From positions 21,734,001-21,798,000 of the forward strand of contig NC_061773.1 of the NCBI RefSeq assembly GCF_022458985.1: a stretch of 64,000 nucleotides of DNA. Direction: 5' to 3'. Shown here piece after piece: positions 1 through 24,700 of this stretch. Positions within the stretch are counted from its first letter, which is position 1. Every line of letters begins with the position of its first letter. The stretch comes from Mugil cephalus (lineage: Eukaryota; Chordata; Actinopteri; Mugiliformes; Mugilidae). The notes beneath the pieces are model-generated. The model ran no database searches and had not been told where the DNA came from. It was given only the letters and a program-made list of their open reading frames with translations. The position numbers and the translations under genes were made by a program.

Positions 1-673
1 AGACTGCAGCCAACACTACTGGCTGTGAGGGAGTTTTGCTCATGTGATTTTTTTTTTCCTCATGCATCTGGTTCTGAGCTTCAGTTCCCATGTAAGCAGA
101 TAAACATTTAAGACACAAAGTGTTCTCCAAAACAGACAAACAGCTGCCTTCTGTCGTCTTAAACTGGGTATTGCCTATGACACTGTTGAAACTCATTAGC
201 AATTAGATACAGCCAGAAGAGCCACTGTTTCAGTCCACGTCTTTCATCTGCTTAAAAGTCCTCAGACAGTCTCTGGCCTCTGGCCAAGAATCTGCACACT
301 CGAGTGTGTTTAATCTCAACATGGAAAATGGATGAAGGGGTGAGGGATGACCGCAGTAAACACACTCGGTTAGGTAATGCTTCGTAACACCAGTTGGTCT
401 GAACATGCCTAAGTAGACTAACACTAAGAAAACTGTTTAAAAACACGTTGCCTCCCGAGAGAGGCAACAGTTTTAACATAAAATCTATTTGTATCTTAAA
501 AGAACATGTGGTGCACCTCAAATTATGTTTTTCATTATATACATAGCACTGTTATATTCCCATAACCTAGGGTGTGTTTAACTTGACTAAATTTTAGATG
601 CGCCCCAGACATTTTATACAGTACAAGTGGCCTTGTGTAAACCCTGCTGCCGTCCTTTGGCACCATTACTCAC

Positions 674-12175
<11,502 letters not shown>

Positions 12176-12299
12176 AAGCAGCGGTCCTTGGTCCTCCTAA
12201 ATATTCTCCGGGCAGTTTTCTGTGCCCCCCCTCACAGCTGGCAGACCGCTCCTATCCCACTCCTCACCACACGGCGCAGCCAATGAGAAGCCGCCTCAG

Positions 12300-13848
12300 C
12301 ATCCTGGACACGCCCCCATCCGACGTCCCGATCACCAGGGTTACGAAAACAGCAAAAAGTGTCCAGGAAAGACCCTCCAGGGTTGGAAAGAGTTTTATGG
12401 TTCATTTATCCGGTGTGTCATTCCCCTCATATGGCTTCTACATATAACTAGTTTCAGGTTACAATGCATTTTTTTTTTCAGAATGAATACATAAATGCTA
12501 TGGTAGTAATCCAGTAATGGTGGATGTTTTTTTGTAATTTAGTTTTTCTTTTATTGTCTTTTTGTTTTGTTGAGTCTTATAAGTACCATTTGAAAAAAAT
12601 CTGTGGGTAAAAGGCTTCCAAGTTAGTGCCTTCATAGGTTTAAGGAGGTTTATGGTGGTCATTGTATAAAATTGCCACAAATGGTAGCCATATGGTGGCC
12701 GTCTTCCTAATTATTTTCTTTTCTAAGCAGTGAAATTTGAGGATTTTCAAACTCTAGACAACCTTTTCCTGCTGTTACCTTAATTTTTCTGTTTCTGCTT
12801 TTCGTATAGATTTTATAAACTGTTGGTGAAAGTCAGCGCAGCCTAATGATGACCTGTATGCAAAGTCAAAAAACTGAAAAAAAAAGTCTCTTACTCATTT
12901 AACCCTTAAATCTGATCCATCTGAATCATTTTTTTGCACGTTTTGCACTTTGCACCCAGAGGAATAATGAGGAGACAGATGTGTGTGCAACATGTGTTTA
13001 CATGATGTTTTCCTTCATCATTAGGTAACCAAGGCATCCCACTGTTGTGGCGTTTAAGGACACCACCATGTGGAAAGGCGATGCAACAAAGACTGAACCC
13101 TGGACTTAGCGCCTCAACACACATTTACAGACGGATTACAAGTATATCCATCTCATGCATGTAATCACAATCATAAATTGCCCACATAAGTCTGCTTTAA
13201 AATTAATTAAGAGGATATCTTCTTTTCTTTATCTGTTGTCTCTGTTTTGGTTAAAAAAAAAAAAAATTCATGTTATAACATGAGGAAAAACATATCTGCG
13301 GTACATCTACTGGTACAGTACAGCCACCTTTATTAAATAAGTTACCTTTCCGTTCTTCCATCACATTTTGTTCCAAGAAGTGATTGACAGTCCTGCTGTA
13401 GGCCAGAGGAGTGAGATAAAGGTCTTTTTGTTCAAGTTGCAACGGGACAAGGGAGTGACGAAGGTGTTGAAAAGCTCCACTTCAAAACCAGTACAGTATG
13501 AATAGCCATGCAAAAAAAAAAAAAAAATACAATTTAACCCTTTGACTTCCACACTAAAAGATACGATTAATCACAATTAAATATCATTCATTTTTAATCT
13601 ATATTAATCGCGTGCACTGCAAAATGAGGATTTTGACATATCATTATCAAAATGGTCACACGGTTGTACAGATTGACACAAAATAAATACTGAAGTTGTA
13701 CAATGTAAGTGCTATATCTCTAAAAGTATAAAAGCCACAGCTTAGATATTTGTATATGTATATAATGTGTTTACACAAAGGCACATTTGTCCAGGACTAG
13801 CAATGGTTAGAAAATGGGTAAAAAATGAGAAATTAAGCATTTTATTGT

Positions 13849-13879
<31 letters not shown>

Positions 13880-14264
13880 AAAAAAGATCAACCGCGTGGT
13901 TACAATGCCAGTCAAAGTGTTATAGATAAGATATTTTATTACAACTGTAAATCCTAAATGAATATCAGTGTGATTACATTCTGGCAGCTTCATGTAAATC
14001 ACCATTGAAGAACCGCACGTGACTAAAACATTTTGTTGATACAATACTGTATGACATGGAAACTGTGCCCTTCTTCACTCAGAAAGAAAATGTCAATAAT
14101 ATTTAAAAGCAAGAATGCTTTTTTTGTTATTAATCCTAGATTCAATTTGGCTTGTGGTTCCTTTATATTAACAAAGAATGACCTGAAAAACCTCTGTTTG
14201 AACGCAATGATAATGGATCCAACCACTCACATGTTAGAGTCTAAAAATGACTGTGGCCAAGGAG
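12300..14264. other. Intergenic spacer between loxl2 5' end and tacc1 3' end
   Basis: About 2 kb between two genes on the same strand. It holds A/T runs (13251-13266, 13511-13526) and a TAC trinucleotide array at 13850-13880. No coding exon, RNA gene or transposon ends were recognised. Confidence 0.5.
13850..13880. repeat. (TAC)n microsatellite
   Basis: About ten uninterrupted TAC units in the spacer between loxl2 and tacc1. Confidence 0.9.
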
Positions 14265-15659
14265 GATAGTCAAATCTTAACCATTTATTTATGAATGCAC
14301 AAAATATAGCAGTTAACATATAATCTGAGTATACTCAATTTTACAAATATTAGCAACACAATTCTGAATGTTCTCTTGACAAAGTATAAAATATACATAT
14401 ATTGTACTATAACAATGGAGTTGCATGAGAAGCACCTTTTTCGACGAATGGCGGCCACAGTACAAACAGGACGTGGAGTCACACTGAAACGCATCTCAGT
14501 TATCTGTGACATTTGGCAAATGATTGTGCTGAAGTCAAAGACGCTTTCCATTCCAGCATCTCGTGTGCTCCTTCAAGTTCAATCAGACCAGAACATGTTG
14601 CAGCAAAGGAGATATAATTAGATGATAGCACAGGAAATAATGATCTATCACTGCAGGTGAAGCATTAAATCTGCAAAAACCCATTATAACTCGCTGTTGT
14701 TCCGAATCCTTTGATCAAACGGGAAATGTGCTGTATTCAGTACGGAAACGACTGAGTTAAGAAAAAAAATAAACATTTTCTCTTACAAAAATAAGACAAA
14801 AAAAAAAAGGCACAAGAGACATTTGTGCTGGGAGATAAAACATGAATACAATCCAAAAATATTTACACGGCAAATGACACATGGCACGTGGTTTATTATT
14901 ACAGTATGATAAAAAAAAGGTCTTACTGCAAACTTTCAACTTCACTCATCACTCTCAAAGTATGGTCAAATAAAGAGGGTATTCAATGAATGAGTGGTCT
15001 TAAGTGCTATTCATATTTAACAATCCACAACATTTACAGTGGGATAATGTCCATTATGCCAATTTAACTTCAACCTCTAACTGAGGGCACTTTATGTACT
15101 CTGTCAACCTGTGAAACAAGAAGAAAAAAAGAAACTAATGTGTGCAGATGTGCTGCAGTAAGAAAAAAATGTCTGTGCTGTTTGCCTGCATTGTTTTTTC
15201 CCTTAACTTCTGCACGTGTGCACTGTGTTTTTTTTCAACACAAGAAACCCTTTAGGAAAACGTAAGAATTTCCTCTACAGCATATCGTTAGTCAAAGGTT
15301 GACGAGCTGTGGCCTTTCTTCTAGTCAGAATAATAAAAAATACATCTTAATAGTCAAACTGTGCTTTTGCAATCTCGCCATGGCACGATTAACATAACAA
15401 GCAGCCATCGTTCTCATTTTATATTTCATATTTCAGCCCGAAAGGAGCAATTGAGCAAGTGCAATCAGTCAGTATTTCAGTGATATATAGATGCAGTATA
15501 TGTAATCAAAAACCTCGTGTTCAGAAAGTTGCGGCGTGCCAAAGTGTGCTGGCGTACGGGATTTACATCGCATGTTGCCGAGAGAAACGTCTTAAGGGTC
15601 GAGCTGGAGCACAGGTATCAGAGTTCGGTCGAGTGCCACGGAGTTTGATCGAAGGCCTC
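14264..15659 (-). other. tacc1: tacc1 3' UTR (probable)
   Basis: Downstream of the stop, the minus strand has AATAAA at 14289-14284 and no coding potential between. A cleavage site near 14265 would give a 3' UTR of about 1.4 kb. The end is inferred from the signal alone. Confidence 0.45.
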
Positions 15660-18600
15660 TTAATCTGTTCCCAGTTTGGCGATGAGTTCGTCGCAGATCT
15701 TGGTGAGCTCCTCGATCTCTTGATTCTGTGGGAGACAGACAGTAAATGAGAGGTGGAGCATGGTGACACGCCTGGACAGGAAGACAAGGATGTAAAGATA
15801 CGATCTATTGATCTCCTCATAATTTCTGAGTTACGTCTGTGGGACAGCTGCACCTTTTTGAACCAATCACACGAGTTGTGTTTGAGCTGCATGCAATATG
15901 TTCAAAAAGGCTGGTATGAGAAAAGGTCAAGTTTAACCAGGTTCTGGTTTCCGTAAATGAAACACTGCCCTCTAGTGTTCAGTGACGTGGTTCATTTTTA
16001 CAGCTGCGCTCTGGACCGCACATGCTGAAGTTCTCACATGAACAAAGGCCGTCAGTGTCACACCACGATTACTGTGAAGAAAGGTCTTTCGAAATCCCTA
16101 AATCTCCGTAATCAAACAACAGCACGGTCTGTTATTCAAACAGGAAATATTTTAGAGGGTTTTTTTTTTATCTAAGAAGTGAACAGGAAAACACGTGCAT
16201 CCCTTTCACTATTGTAAAGACAGACCAAACATAGCACAGGGAAGCAACAGGAAATAACTGGTTTTGTGCTCTAATCTTCTCACTGGTTTGACTAAAAACC
16301 ACTAATTGTCTAACTGTCTAATTTGTTTCCAAAAATAATTTCAACACGCCACAACGACAGGAATATATTGAGGCCTGTTCAACGTCTTTTTTGCAGACAG
16401 AAAGCACCAGCACCCAGAGAAAGTGTTTCATCCTTAATTATCCAGTCCCGTTTATTCACAAAAATTGTGTGAACCAACTTTAGTCATATTTGCCGTGGTC
16501 TTACCTTCTGAAGAACAGCTCTTTCGAGCGACTCCACCTTCATCTGCTCCTTCCTCAGGCTCGCATTTAGCGCGACACCCTCTGCATTGGCCTTGGACCG
16601 TACCTGGGCTATCTCCTCGTTAGCCCTATTGGACAGGAAGCGAGGAGCAAAGAGGGGTAGCAGAAATGTGAGGTTAAGCCTTGAAATACAAGGTTTTTTT
16701 TTTTTTTTTCAGGATCAAAAACATATCTAGAACGAACGACGCTTACTTGTCAAGTTTCTCCTCGGCGTGGACTTTGAGGGTTTGGTATCGCTGCTCCTCC
16801 TGCTTGATCCGCATCAGATAGTCTTGCGCACACTTCTTCAGCACCTCCTCGTTCTGGAGGGATACGATTAAAACACATCTGGTTTGATTTTGTTTATTTG
16901 CACATTGAAGGTAGATGGCAAAAAAAGGTTAATTGTTGTGCAGGAGACCCTCAATGTAAATGCATCTTCAAATCTAAGTGAAATTACACTGCAAATAAGA
17001 TAGAAGGGAAAAAGAAAGAAAGAAACTGGCTATAATAAGAAGTTGGATTAGACAGAGTCCTGTTAGATAGAGTTGTACTGACCTTCTTGAAGCCCTCCAA
17101 GACTCCTTTCATGTTCTCATACCTCCTGAAGAGATCAGCAAAGGAGCGCTCAACTGAGTTGAGATCAGCCACGGCCTGATCCCTCTCCAGGATCAGCTGT
17201 CTGACGGACTTACTACCAGACAGGGTTTTCTGCTGCTGCTCATCCTCTGTAAACAAATGAGACGTAGAGAGACCATGAGAGGCAGAACAAAAAGCGATGA
17301 AGTCCACCTAAGGAGGAGGCTGAGGAGGATGAATGAGTCAAACCTTCACCCAGGAAACAGGTTTGTGTCTTGTGTGAAACCAAAAGAATGATTCTTTTTT
17401 AGACTTGGCTGGCTTTGTATTTGGTTCTGTTGTTTTCCTTCACTTTATATTTGAAGTCGGTCTAGATTTCCAACTGCAACAAAACCTATCGATGTCTGAG
17501 TGTCCAGCTGAGTGTGGGACTCTGGGCTGCTTTTACTGGTGGCCGCTCAGTTTAAGGACAGAAGCAGCGGGACAGTGAACTGAAACATAACAAATTTATG
17601 TCTGCATTGTCACAGTGACATGTGCTTAAAGCCGGTAATCTAACATCAATACAAATCATGGGTCTTTAGCTCCTGAAGACTTAATTGCAGGCAAAAGGCA
17701 ACAGAAACAAGGGTGAGTGAGAAGCTCGTCCAGGTAGATACAAAGAGACTGATCAGACCAAACAGATATGATAACTATATGTAAGTTTTAGTAAAGACTT
17801 GCTTAGGCTACACTGCAAAAAAAAAGGAATTTCAAGAAAGCAAAAAATCGTTGTATCAAATTATTTAACAAATTAATAACTTTGTGCTTATTTTAGGAAT
17901 TTTTGTCAGGCAAAAAAAGCTTAACCCATTACAGATTTTTTTTTCTTAATACAAGATGATTTGATTGACTATAAGAATATTTTGCTTCTTTGTAGAAATG
18001 CGTTCTTGCAGTGTGCTGTTATTGCTTTGATAAAATTAGACGGTCAATGGAAAAGCAGTTCTGCAAACTTTCAGAATAAAGCTGAGGGTCAACATTTTAA
18101 CCTTTCTAATTCCAAAACCAGCCTGCAGAACACAACTTTATGCAGCACACTTTATATGAGCAACGTGACTTTACATATCATACACGTAATTAACGTACCC
18201 CTGAAGGAGTCACAGAGTTGTGGAAGCGGCCATGAAGACAAATCAACAAACAAAAAAATAATCTGGAGCCATGAGGCGCATGCAGAACAACTCACCACCA
18301 GGTGGCAGCAACTTACCGATCATCTGCGCAACCGTCTTCTCATATTCTGCAACTATTTTCCTGTCAGGGGTAATAATAAAAGTTAAATTACCAAACTGGT
18401 CATATGTTTCTGCACTTGTGCTTTAATGTTCTTTAAACATGAAGTTAAACCGAAGAGAAAGCGCATCTCTCGTACCTCATTTCCATCACCTCTGCTCGGC
18501 TTTCTTCATATTTTCTCTTCCATTCGTTGACCTCAATTTCTTTAGTGATGATCTGTTTAGAAGAAAAGGCGTGAAAAAAAAAAGTCACATACTGCTCTTA

Positions 18601-18776
18601 CTGTTAAAATCTAATTTCTATTTGAGTGCACAGGAGGGACATACCTCTTCTCTGATCAGCGTAAGCACGGCGGCCTTGTCCATCTCGCTCAGAGGAACGC
18701 CGTCCTTGCACAGAGCTGCAGCATCAGGAGTTTCACAGCTGCTTATTTTTGTTGTGTGGCCCACGGGCAACTCACT
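15660..18776 (-). CDS. tacc1: tacc1 C-terminal exons encoding the TACC coiled coil
   Basis: Seven exons (18776-18645, 18552-18476, 18360-18317, 17246-17083, 16853-16747, 16625-16505, 15725-15660) encode the TACC domain. In order they read [108 protein letters not shown] and [20 protein letters not shown]. Heptad-like spacing and near identity to the mammalian TACC1 C terminus make this the firmest part of the gene. The stop codon is at 15662-15660. Confidence 0.96.
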
Positions 18777-21700
18777 CTGTGGAAGAGAGTGCAGCGTTGA
18801 GGCGTAAGCAGCCAAAACAGTGATGCCGTTTTTTTTAGTGTTATTTGCATTCATCACATGATGCCTCACGAGGAACCCACTGGGAAGGTGCAGGTGCGGT
18901 GATTTTATTAATCGCACATTTGTTCAGGAAGACATAAATAAATCTGTGCCATCGTCAACTTATCTTCTTTCGAAGTGAGAAAAAGAACGGCGTTTCGTTT
19001 TAAAATATTCATGCTTCCTCACAGTGGTTATTATAACGCACTTACGATGTCATCTTTCAAACTGAAGACGTCTTTCTCCTCCACCTCCAGTTCATCTGAC
19101 ATCTTGGTCTCAGGACCTTTAAGAGGATAAAACACATAATTAAATGACACATAGCACCTGTATTCAACACTAAATTACCATATTTAAATGAGCAAATCCA
19201 CAGACTTTCGTTTCACCAAAAAGTTGCAGAGTTTATTATATCCGACTTTTTGCTTTCTGTGAAATATGGTGTGATGACACCACTGGCACCACAGACTAGT
19301 CCTAATGTATAACTGCAGTCGCTCCCCGGTGTTATATACCGCATAAAGCTTTCCTATCTCCAGGTGAGATTTTTGCTGAGCAGGCACGACCCATATTTCT
19401 CCTTCATATAATTTGACACATTCTTGGAGCTTTGCTCCCAGTACTTGTATTTGAGAAAGTTATGTAACCGCATCAGCCTCCATTTTTTTCACGCTGTTCA
19501 ATTCATCTTACTGACAGACCTGGAATCTATTTGGACGTGCGGCACCTCTGTCTCTCCATCTGTAATCTAAAGTGTTTCTTCTTGGCATCCCATTTACTTA
19601 GACCTTAACTTCACAGAGTCTTCTTTTACTATATACTATACAGAAAAAACACATAATAAGTCTGAAGCTCACGTCTACACAAACGCCCTCGCTGAGCTTA
19701 CCATCCACAGCAGATACGTCGCTGATCGGCTGCGTCTTCGCGGGTGCTTTAATGCATTCGGGTTCTCCTTTCTCCTCCGGGCTGTCTGTCGTCTGCCCCA
19801 TCATGCAGGTGGAGGCCAGCTTCTCCTCGTCGGTGGCGTGGTGAACTCGCTGCGTGATCTCTGGAGTCTCCACCGCCACTTCATCCTCGCTCTGGACAAA
19901 GTCACAGAAGTAAATTCAGTTCGCTGCCATGTACTTTTTTTCACAATCCTTCTCCTGGATTTAATTCAACCTAAATCTCTCTAGTCATTTTGTTGCACAA
20001 TCTTTTTTTTATATAAAAATAGAAGCATACAGGGAATGTGTGGGTGGGAGGGGTCCAGTGATGCTGCCAATTTCTTGTTTTTGTTGCTCAATTCCAACTA
20101 TTTCTGATCCATTTGCCCTTAAAGTTTAGTACCGGCAATATCTCAGTTGTATTTAAGTAAAAATACGGTTAAACCACTTAAGTTAGTTTGTGTGTGAGTG
20201 TGTGTGTGCCTGTGTGTGTGAATAAGCAAGACCGTTTTTATACATTTTTTAAATTTATCCAATTTCCCCACTTCTGTTTTATAGCACTTACTTATTTTCA
20301 TATGTGTTTGTAGATATCTATTATTATTTTTGCATGTATGGAAACCAGGCATTTTGGCTTTTTTTTTGGTATTATATCCACATTTTATGTGTTATTTAAG
20401 CATCTGTTAATAAAAACATATCTATGCAAAAAAAAAAAGAGGGGGGAAAGGTTTATTGCTTCTGTATATATTCCTAGTGGCGGTATGCCAGTGAAGTCAC
20501 AGGAAAATTGTGTTAAGGTATGCGCACTCCATAGCTTGAAATATCTTGTAGATATTTCCTGGGGGTGACAGAGGTGTTAATGTCCGAGACACGCAGGAGC
20601 AGCAGACTAATATATGACTGCAGAGTGATAAGTCACAGACCTGTCAGCACGCCAAGAGAGCACTGCAGAGCTGGAGAGTCTGCTGATGCTACAGATAGCT
20701 CCTGTGACTCTTTTCTAGTGTGTGTGTGTGTGTGTGTGTGTGGCCTTGCTTTATTAAGTTTCCATTTTGTTGCTGTGGGGTTCTTTTGCAGGGGCAGGAT
20801 TAGGGTTAAGGGCTAGGGTTAGGGTTAACATTAGGGTTAGGTATGGGTAGTGTTAGGGGCTTGGTGAGGCCCTCCTCTGTGTGTGTGTTTGTGTGTGTGT
20901 TAGGAGGCGAGACCAAATGGTTGGACAGCTGCTGAATAATGAACATTGCAGTGTCGCTGCGGTAAGGTGAAACATTTCAGCGCTCGCACACTCACACGCT
21001 CTGACACATACTCAAATTACCTGGTTGCACACGTCAAGAACCAAGGACTGGCTTTCATCGTATTTCTGCACTTTACAGGAATTCCTACGAAGCAAGCACA
21101 CGACGACGACACAAAAGTTAAAGAGGCTAAACAACAACACTTGTGTCTACAGCCGTGAGGCCGCGTAGCACGCTTCTGTGCCGTGTTGCATAGAAATCAG
21201 TCGAGGTACACACATGTGCTGCACAGCCTCAAGGAGGGAGCACGAGATGGGACAAATCAAATCGGAAATGTGCGAAGGGGAATGGCCTGATCAACTAAGG
21301 CGGGGAAGTGGGGAAGACATTTGTTTCCCTCACATGCTCCCTCAAAGGTCAGTTCTGACACAGCACATGCCACGTGATGAGCGCGAAGTAGGAAGAGGTC
21401 ATGCACGAAATAAAGAGTGCGTCGATAGTCAGGGTACTTACAACAGAAAACAGAGAAACTTGACCTGCTCAGATGTCCTGAGGCCGATAGAAAGCAGGGG
21501 TTTGGGGATTTGCGAAACAAGACAAGAGGAGGAAGGATGGAGGATGAAGCAGGTAAAGCGAGGGATGGAGAGATTTTGATAAGGGAATAAAGAACAGGGG
21601 GGCAGGAGACAAAGGAGAGCGAGTAAGTGACTAAAGGTGTTTAGCTCTGAATTTTAGACACTCAGCAGCTAACACTCAAAAGCTAAAACTAGCTGCTGCA

Positions 21701-24700
21701 GCCATGAGCGCTAACAGCTCAGTATGCTGTGTTTAGCGTTTGGTGTGAGTTCAAAGTATTGTTTGGTATGTATCGAACCACTGGCAAGTGTAAATTACTA
21801 TATATTCAGAGAAATAGATAAGTTATAAATCATTAAATTAAGTAAACTGCAATTATATCAGATCATTTTACATCAATAACAGTGAAAACGCCTGAGGCAA
21901 GAAATAAAAGTTTTCATTTTGCTGCAGACTTACGTTATTGCCTTCTCCTTGTTTTTCTTGGGAATCTGCCTCGGCTTCTTCTCGCCGGGCGCCTGCCTCG
22001 CTTTCTGTTTGCTTCCCTCTTTGACTTTTTTCTCCGGCTGAGGGGCGCTACTGGACGAGTCCTCGTTGGTTATGGATGCAGAAGGTTTGAAAGGGTCCAC
22101 AGAATCATCAAAGTTATCTGGGTCAAAGCTGTAGGAGCCTTTAGGGAGCACCGGAGAGCCGCTCACCTTGCTGTTGCTACCAAACGGATTAAAGTTTGGG
22201 TCGTCCCACTGGCTGGGATCAAAGTTGTATACTCCCGTTTTAGGAATGGGGACGTCGTCCAGGTTCACGGGTGCAGAAGAGTCTGAAACTGGCAAACTGG
22301 TTTCTGCAATGGCATCTGAAACCGGTTCCGGTATAGACTGGGATGCTGGTTCTGGTGCTGGTTGAGAATCTGTTTCTGGCGCTGGGGGTTCTGGTGCGGG
22401 TTTGGAGGATGCCTCTGATACTTTGGGCCTCTGTTTCTTTGCAGCAAGTTTGCTGATTGTCTTTTTCCCCCCTAATCTCTTTGGAGGAGGTTTGCTGGCA
22501 GCTCCTTCGTCCAAACCAAACTCCAGCAGCACAGGCTTTGCCTCTGATGATGATGATGATGATGGTGCCACCGTTTCTGCTTGTGCTCCTGAACTGGCCT
22601 CACAAACGGGCAGCGAGCTACCGATCGGCTCGAGTCTGTGGAGAGAGCTCGGGCCGCACGGAGGGGGAGAGTTCTGGATTTTGGACCCACCGCTGGTAAA
22701 CGGGTTAAAGCTGTCATCCAGCTGATCAGGGTCAAACTTATATGCAGCTTTAGGAAGGGGAAGTTCTTCTTCCTCGTTGGTTTGAACGACCTCGTCCGGC
22801 GTAGCCTTGATTTTCAGAGAAGGAGGCTTGGATTTGGCGCTTTTAGCCGTTGGAGTTGGCTCCGCCTGGTTGGTTAAGCCGTTACACGTTGGCTCTGGTT
22901 CTGCAAGGGCTTTCTCCTCAGGGGCCTCAGGAGCTGAGGAGGCTGCAAGTTCACCGCTCTGTACCTCTGGTTCTGGGAGAGGAGCAGAACTTGGAGCTGA
23001 GGCCAGATATGGGGCAGGATCTGCCACCGCGATGGAGGTTGTGTCGTGCATCGGCTCTTGGGCCGGAGCTGCACATTTAGCTGCTTCCTTCAGCGAGGAT
23101 GAATCAGGAGCAGGCACAGAGCCCAAGTCGTCTGGAAGGTGCTCTGTTTGTTCTTCTTCTAGGGTTTGGATGTTTATTTCGAGCGGGCCACCCATGGGGA
23201 CCGCAGGCTCGCCCTGACCCATGTTACGTCCGCGCAGAATATCCTCAGCAGGAGCAGTGACTATCAGGTTCTCCTCCTGCTCCAAGTCTGTAGGAAAATA
23301 AAATAAAATAAAACCTCTCAATTAACCACACAGCCACGCGACATATAAAAGCTGATAGTAGCAATCTCTCCAATCGCATCCACACTCAGACGTTGGGGAT
23401 ACCTCATTGGCTGGTTAGCAGCAACCGAGCCAACTGTTCCGATAGCTGCTGTTGCCACGGTGACGCCTTACTATAAGGTCGGCGACATACAAACAAAGCA
23501 GTGCGTTTGAAAACCCAGATTAAAGACAGTGCCGATTTATTTTGTTGTTTTATTTTGTGCGGCGGCTGCCATGGTGTGGTTATTAGCTCCGGGGAACATT
23601 TTGACAGTACGGCATATTTCAGCAGGCCTGTCACACTCGACGTCTTCGCGTAATATTATGTTGCTAGGAGACCGGCACAGCCTGCTGAGCTTCTACCTAC
23701 TTCCATTCACATCACTATGTCCCCAGAGTGTGTGTGTGTGTTTTTTTACAAAAAAAAAAACATGTATTTCTTCACTTAAGCTTACCCGTATAAACACACC
23801 CTCGCTCGGATCCACTTGTATATTCAACCCCGTCACTAATGTGTTCACATGGAGGCGGACTATGTCTTAAGAGGAGGCAGAGCTCAGTCAGCTGCAGAGT
23901 TTGCTGGCAATGATACACAAATCCTGTGGTCTGCTATGAATAGCAAAATTAGCTGGTTTGCATTGATTTACATTCTTTAGTGATCGATATATGTGCGATA
24001 AAGAATTATTTTACCTTATAATCTATTAAACTATCCAATCAAATGGATTAGAAAATTGGACTGAATAATAGCATTAAACTGCCCTACAGCTCATTATATC
24101 CTATTAATCAGATTTCAGTGTGATTGTGACCAACTCTTCAACTATGAAATATCTAGATAGATCAGCCCATGTACATTGATGCTGATATAGAAAAGTAGGT
24201 CAGAACAGACAAACACAGCCACTGACATGTTTACATTCGAAGACATTTCTAGAGGCACTTCAGCTCCTGCTTTACACGGATGTATCGAAGTTAAAGTTAA
24301 CTCCCCTCACACGCCCTGCACACCGACCAGCATTTGCGACATGCACTTTTGGAAAATGTTGCTGGAGCAGTTGAACAGGAATGACTTATTCCAACCAAAA
24401 ACACCGATGACCTCACATCAACGACGCCTAAAAACCTCCTTAAATGATGAACGCGCTTTGCTCACTCCCTCCGATCACCGTGACCTCTATCAGTGACCGG
24501 TGCGCTCGCGAGGCGAACCGCAGCTTTTGTTGAACCTGTTGAATTCCAGGGCAAAGGCCATTCCCACACTCTGCAGCAGGCTCCTCCTCTTGGTGATCCA
24601 AACGACAATGGAGGCGTTTCTGCCATCATTACACCCAAAACCCACCCAAAAAATCTCTGAGTGTGCGTGCATACCAGCCCTCATACCAAGCAGAACAGGT

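Noticed and set aside
252..521. Minus-strand frame as the next loxl2 exon
   Set aside because: The translation lacks the expected SRCR2 continuation (RYWPFSMDCTGTEAH-type) and has no fitting splice sites.
13742..14044. Minus-strand frame with a valine run in the loxl2-tacc1 spacer
   Set aside because: The valine run comes from the TAC array and the rest matches nothing.
22402..22725. Open frames on the plus strand opposite tacc1 (also 21882-22286 and 22807-23217)
   Set aside because: They are antisense shadows of the large tacc1 exon; the minus-strand frame carries the conserved SDP repeats.
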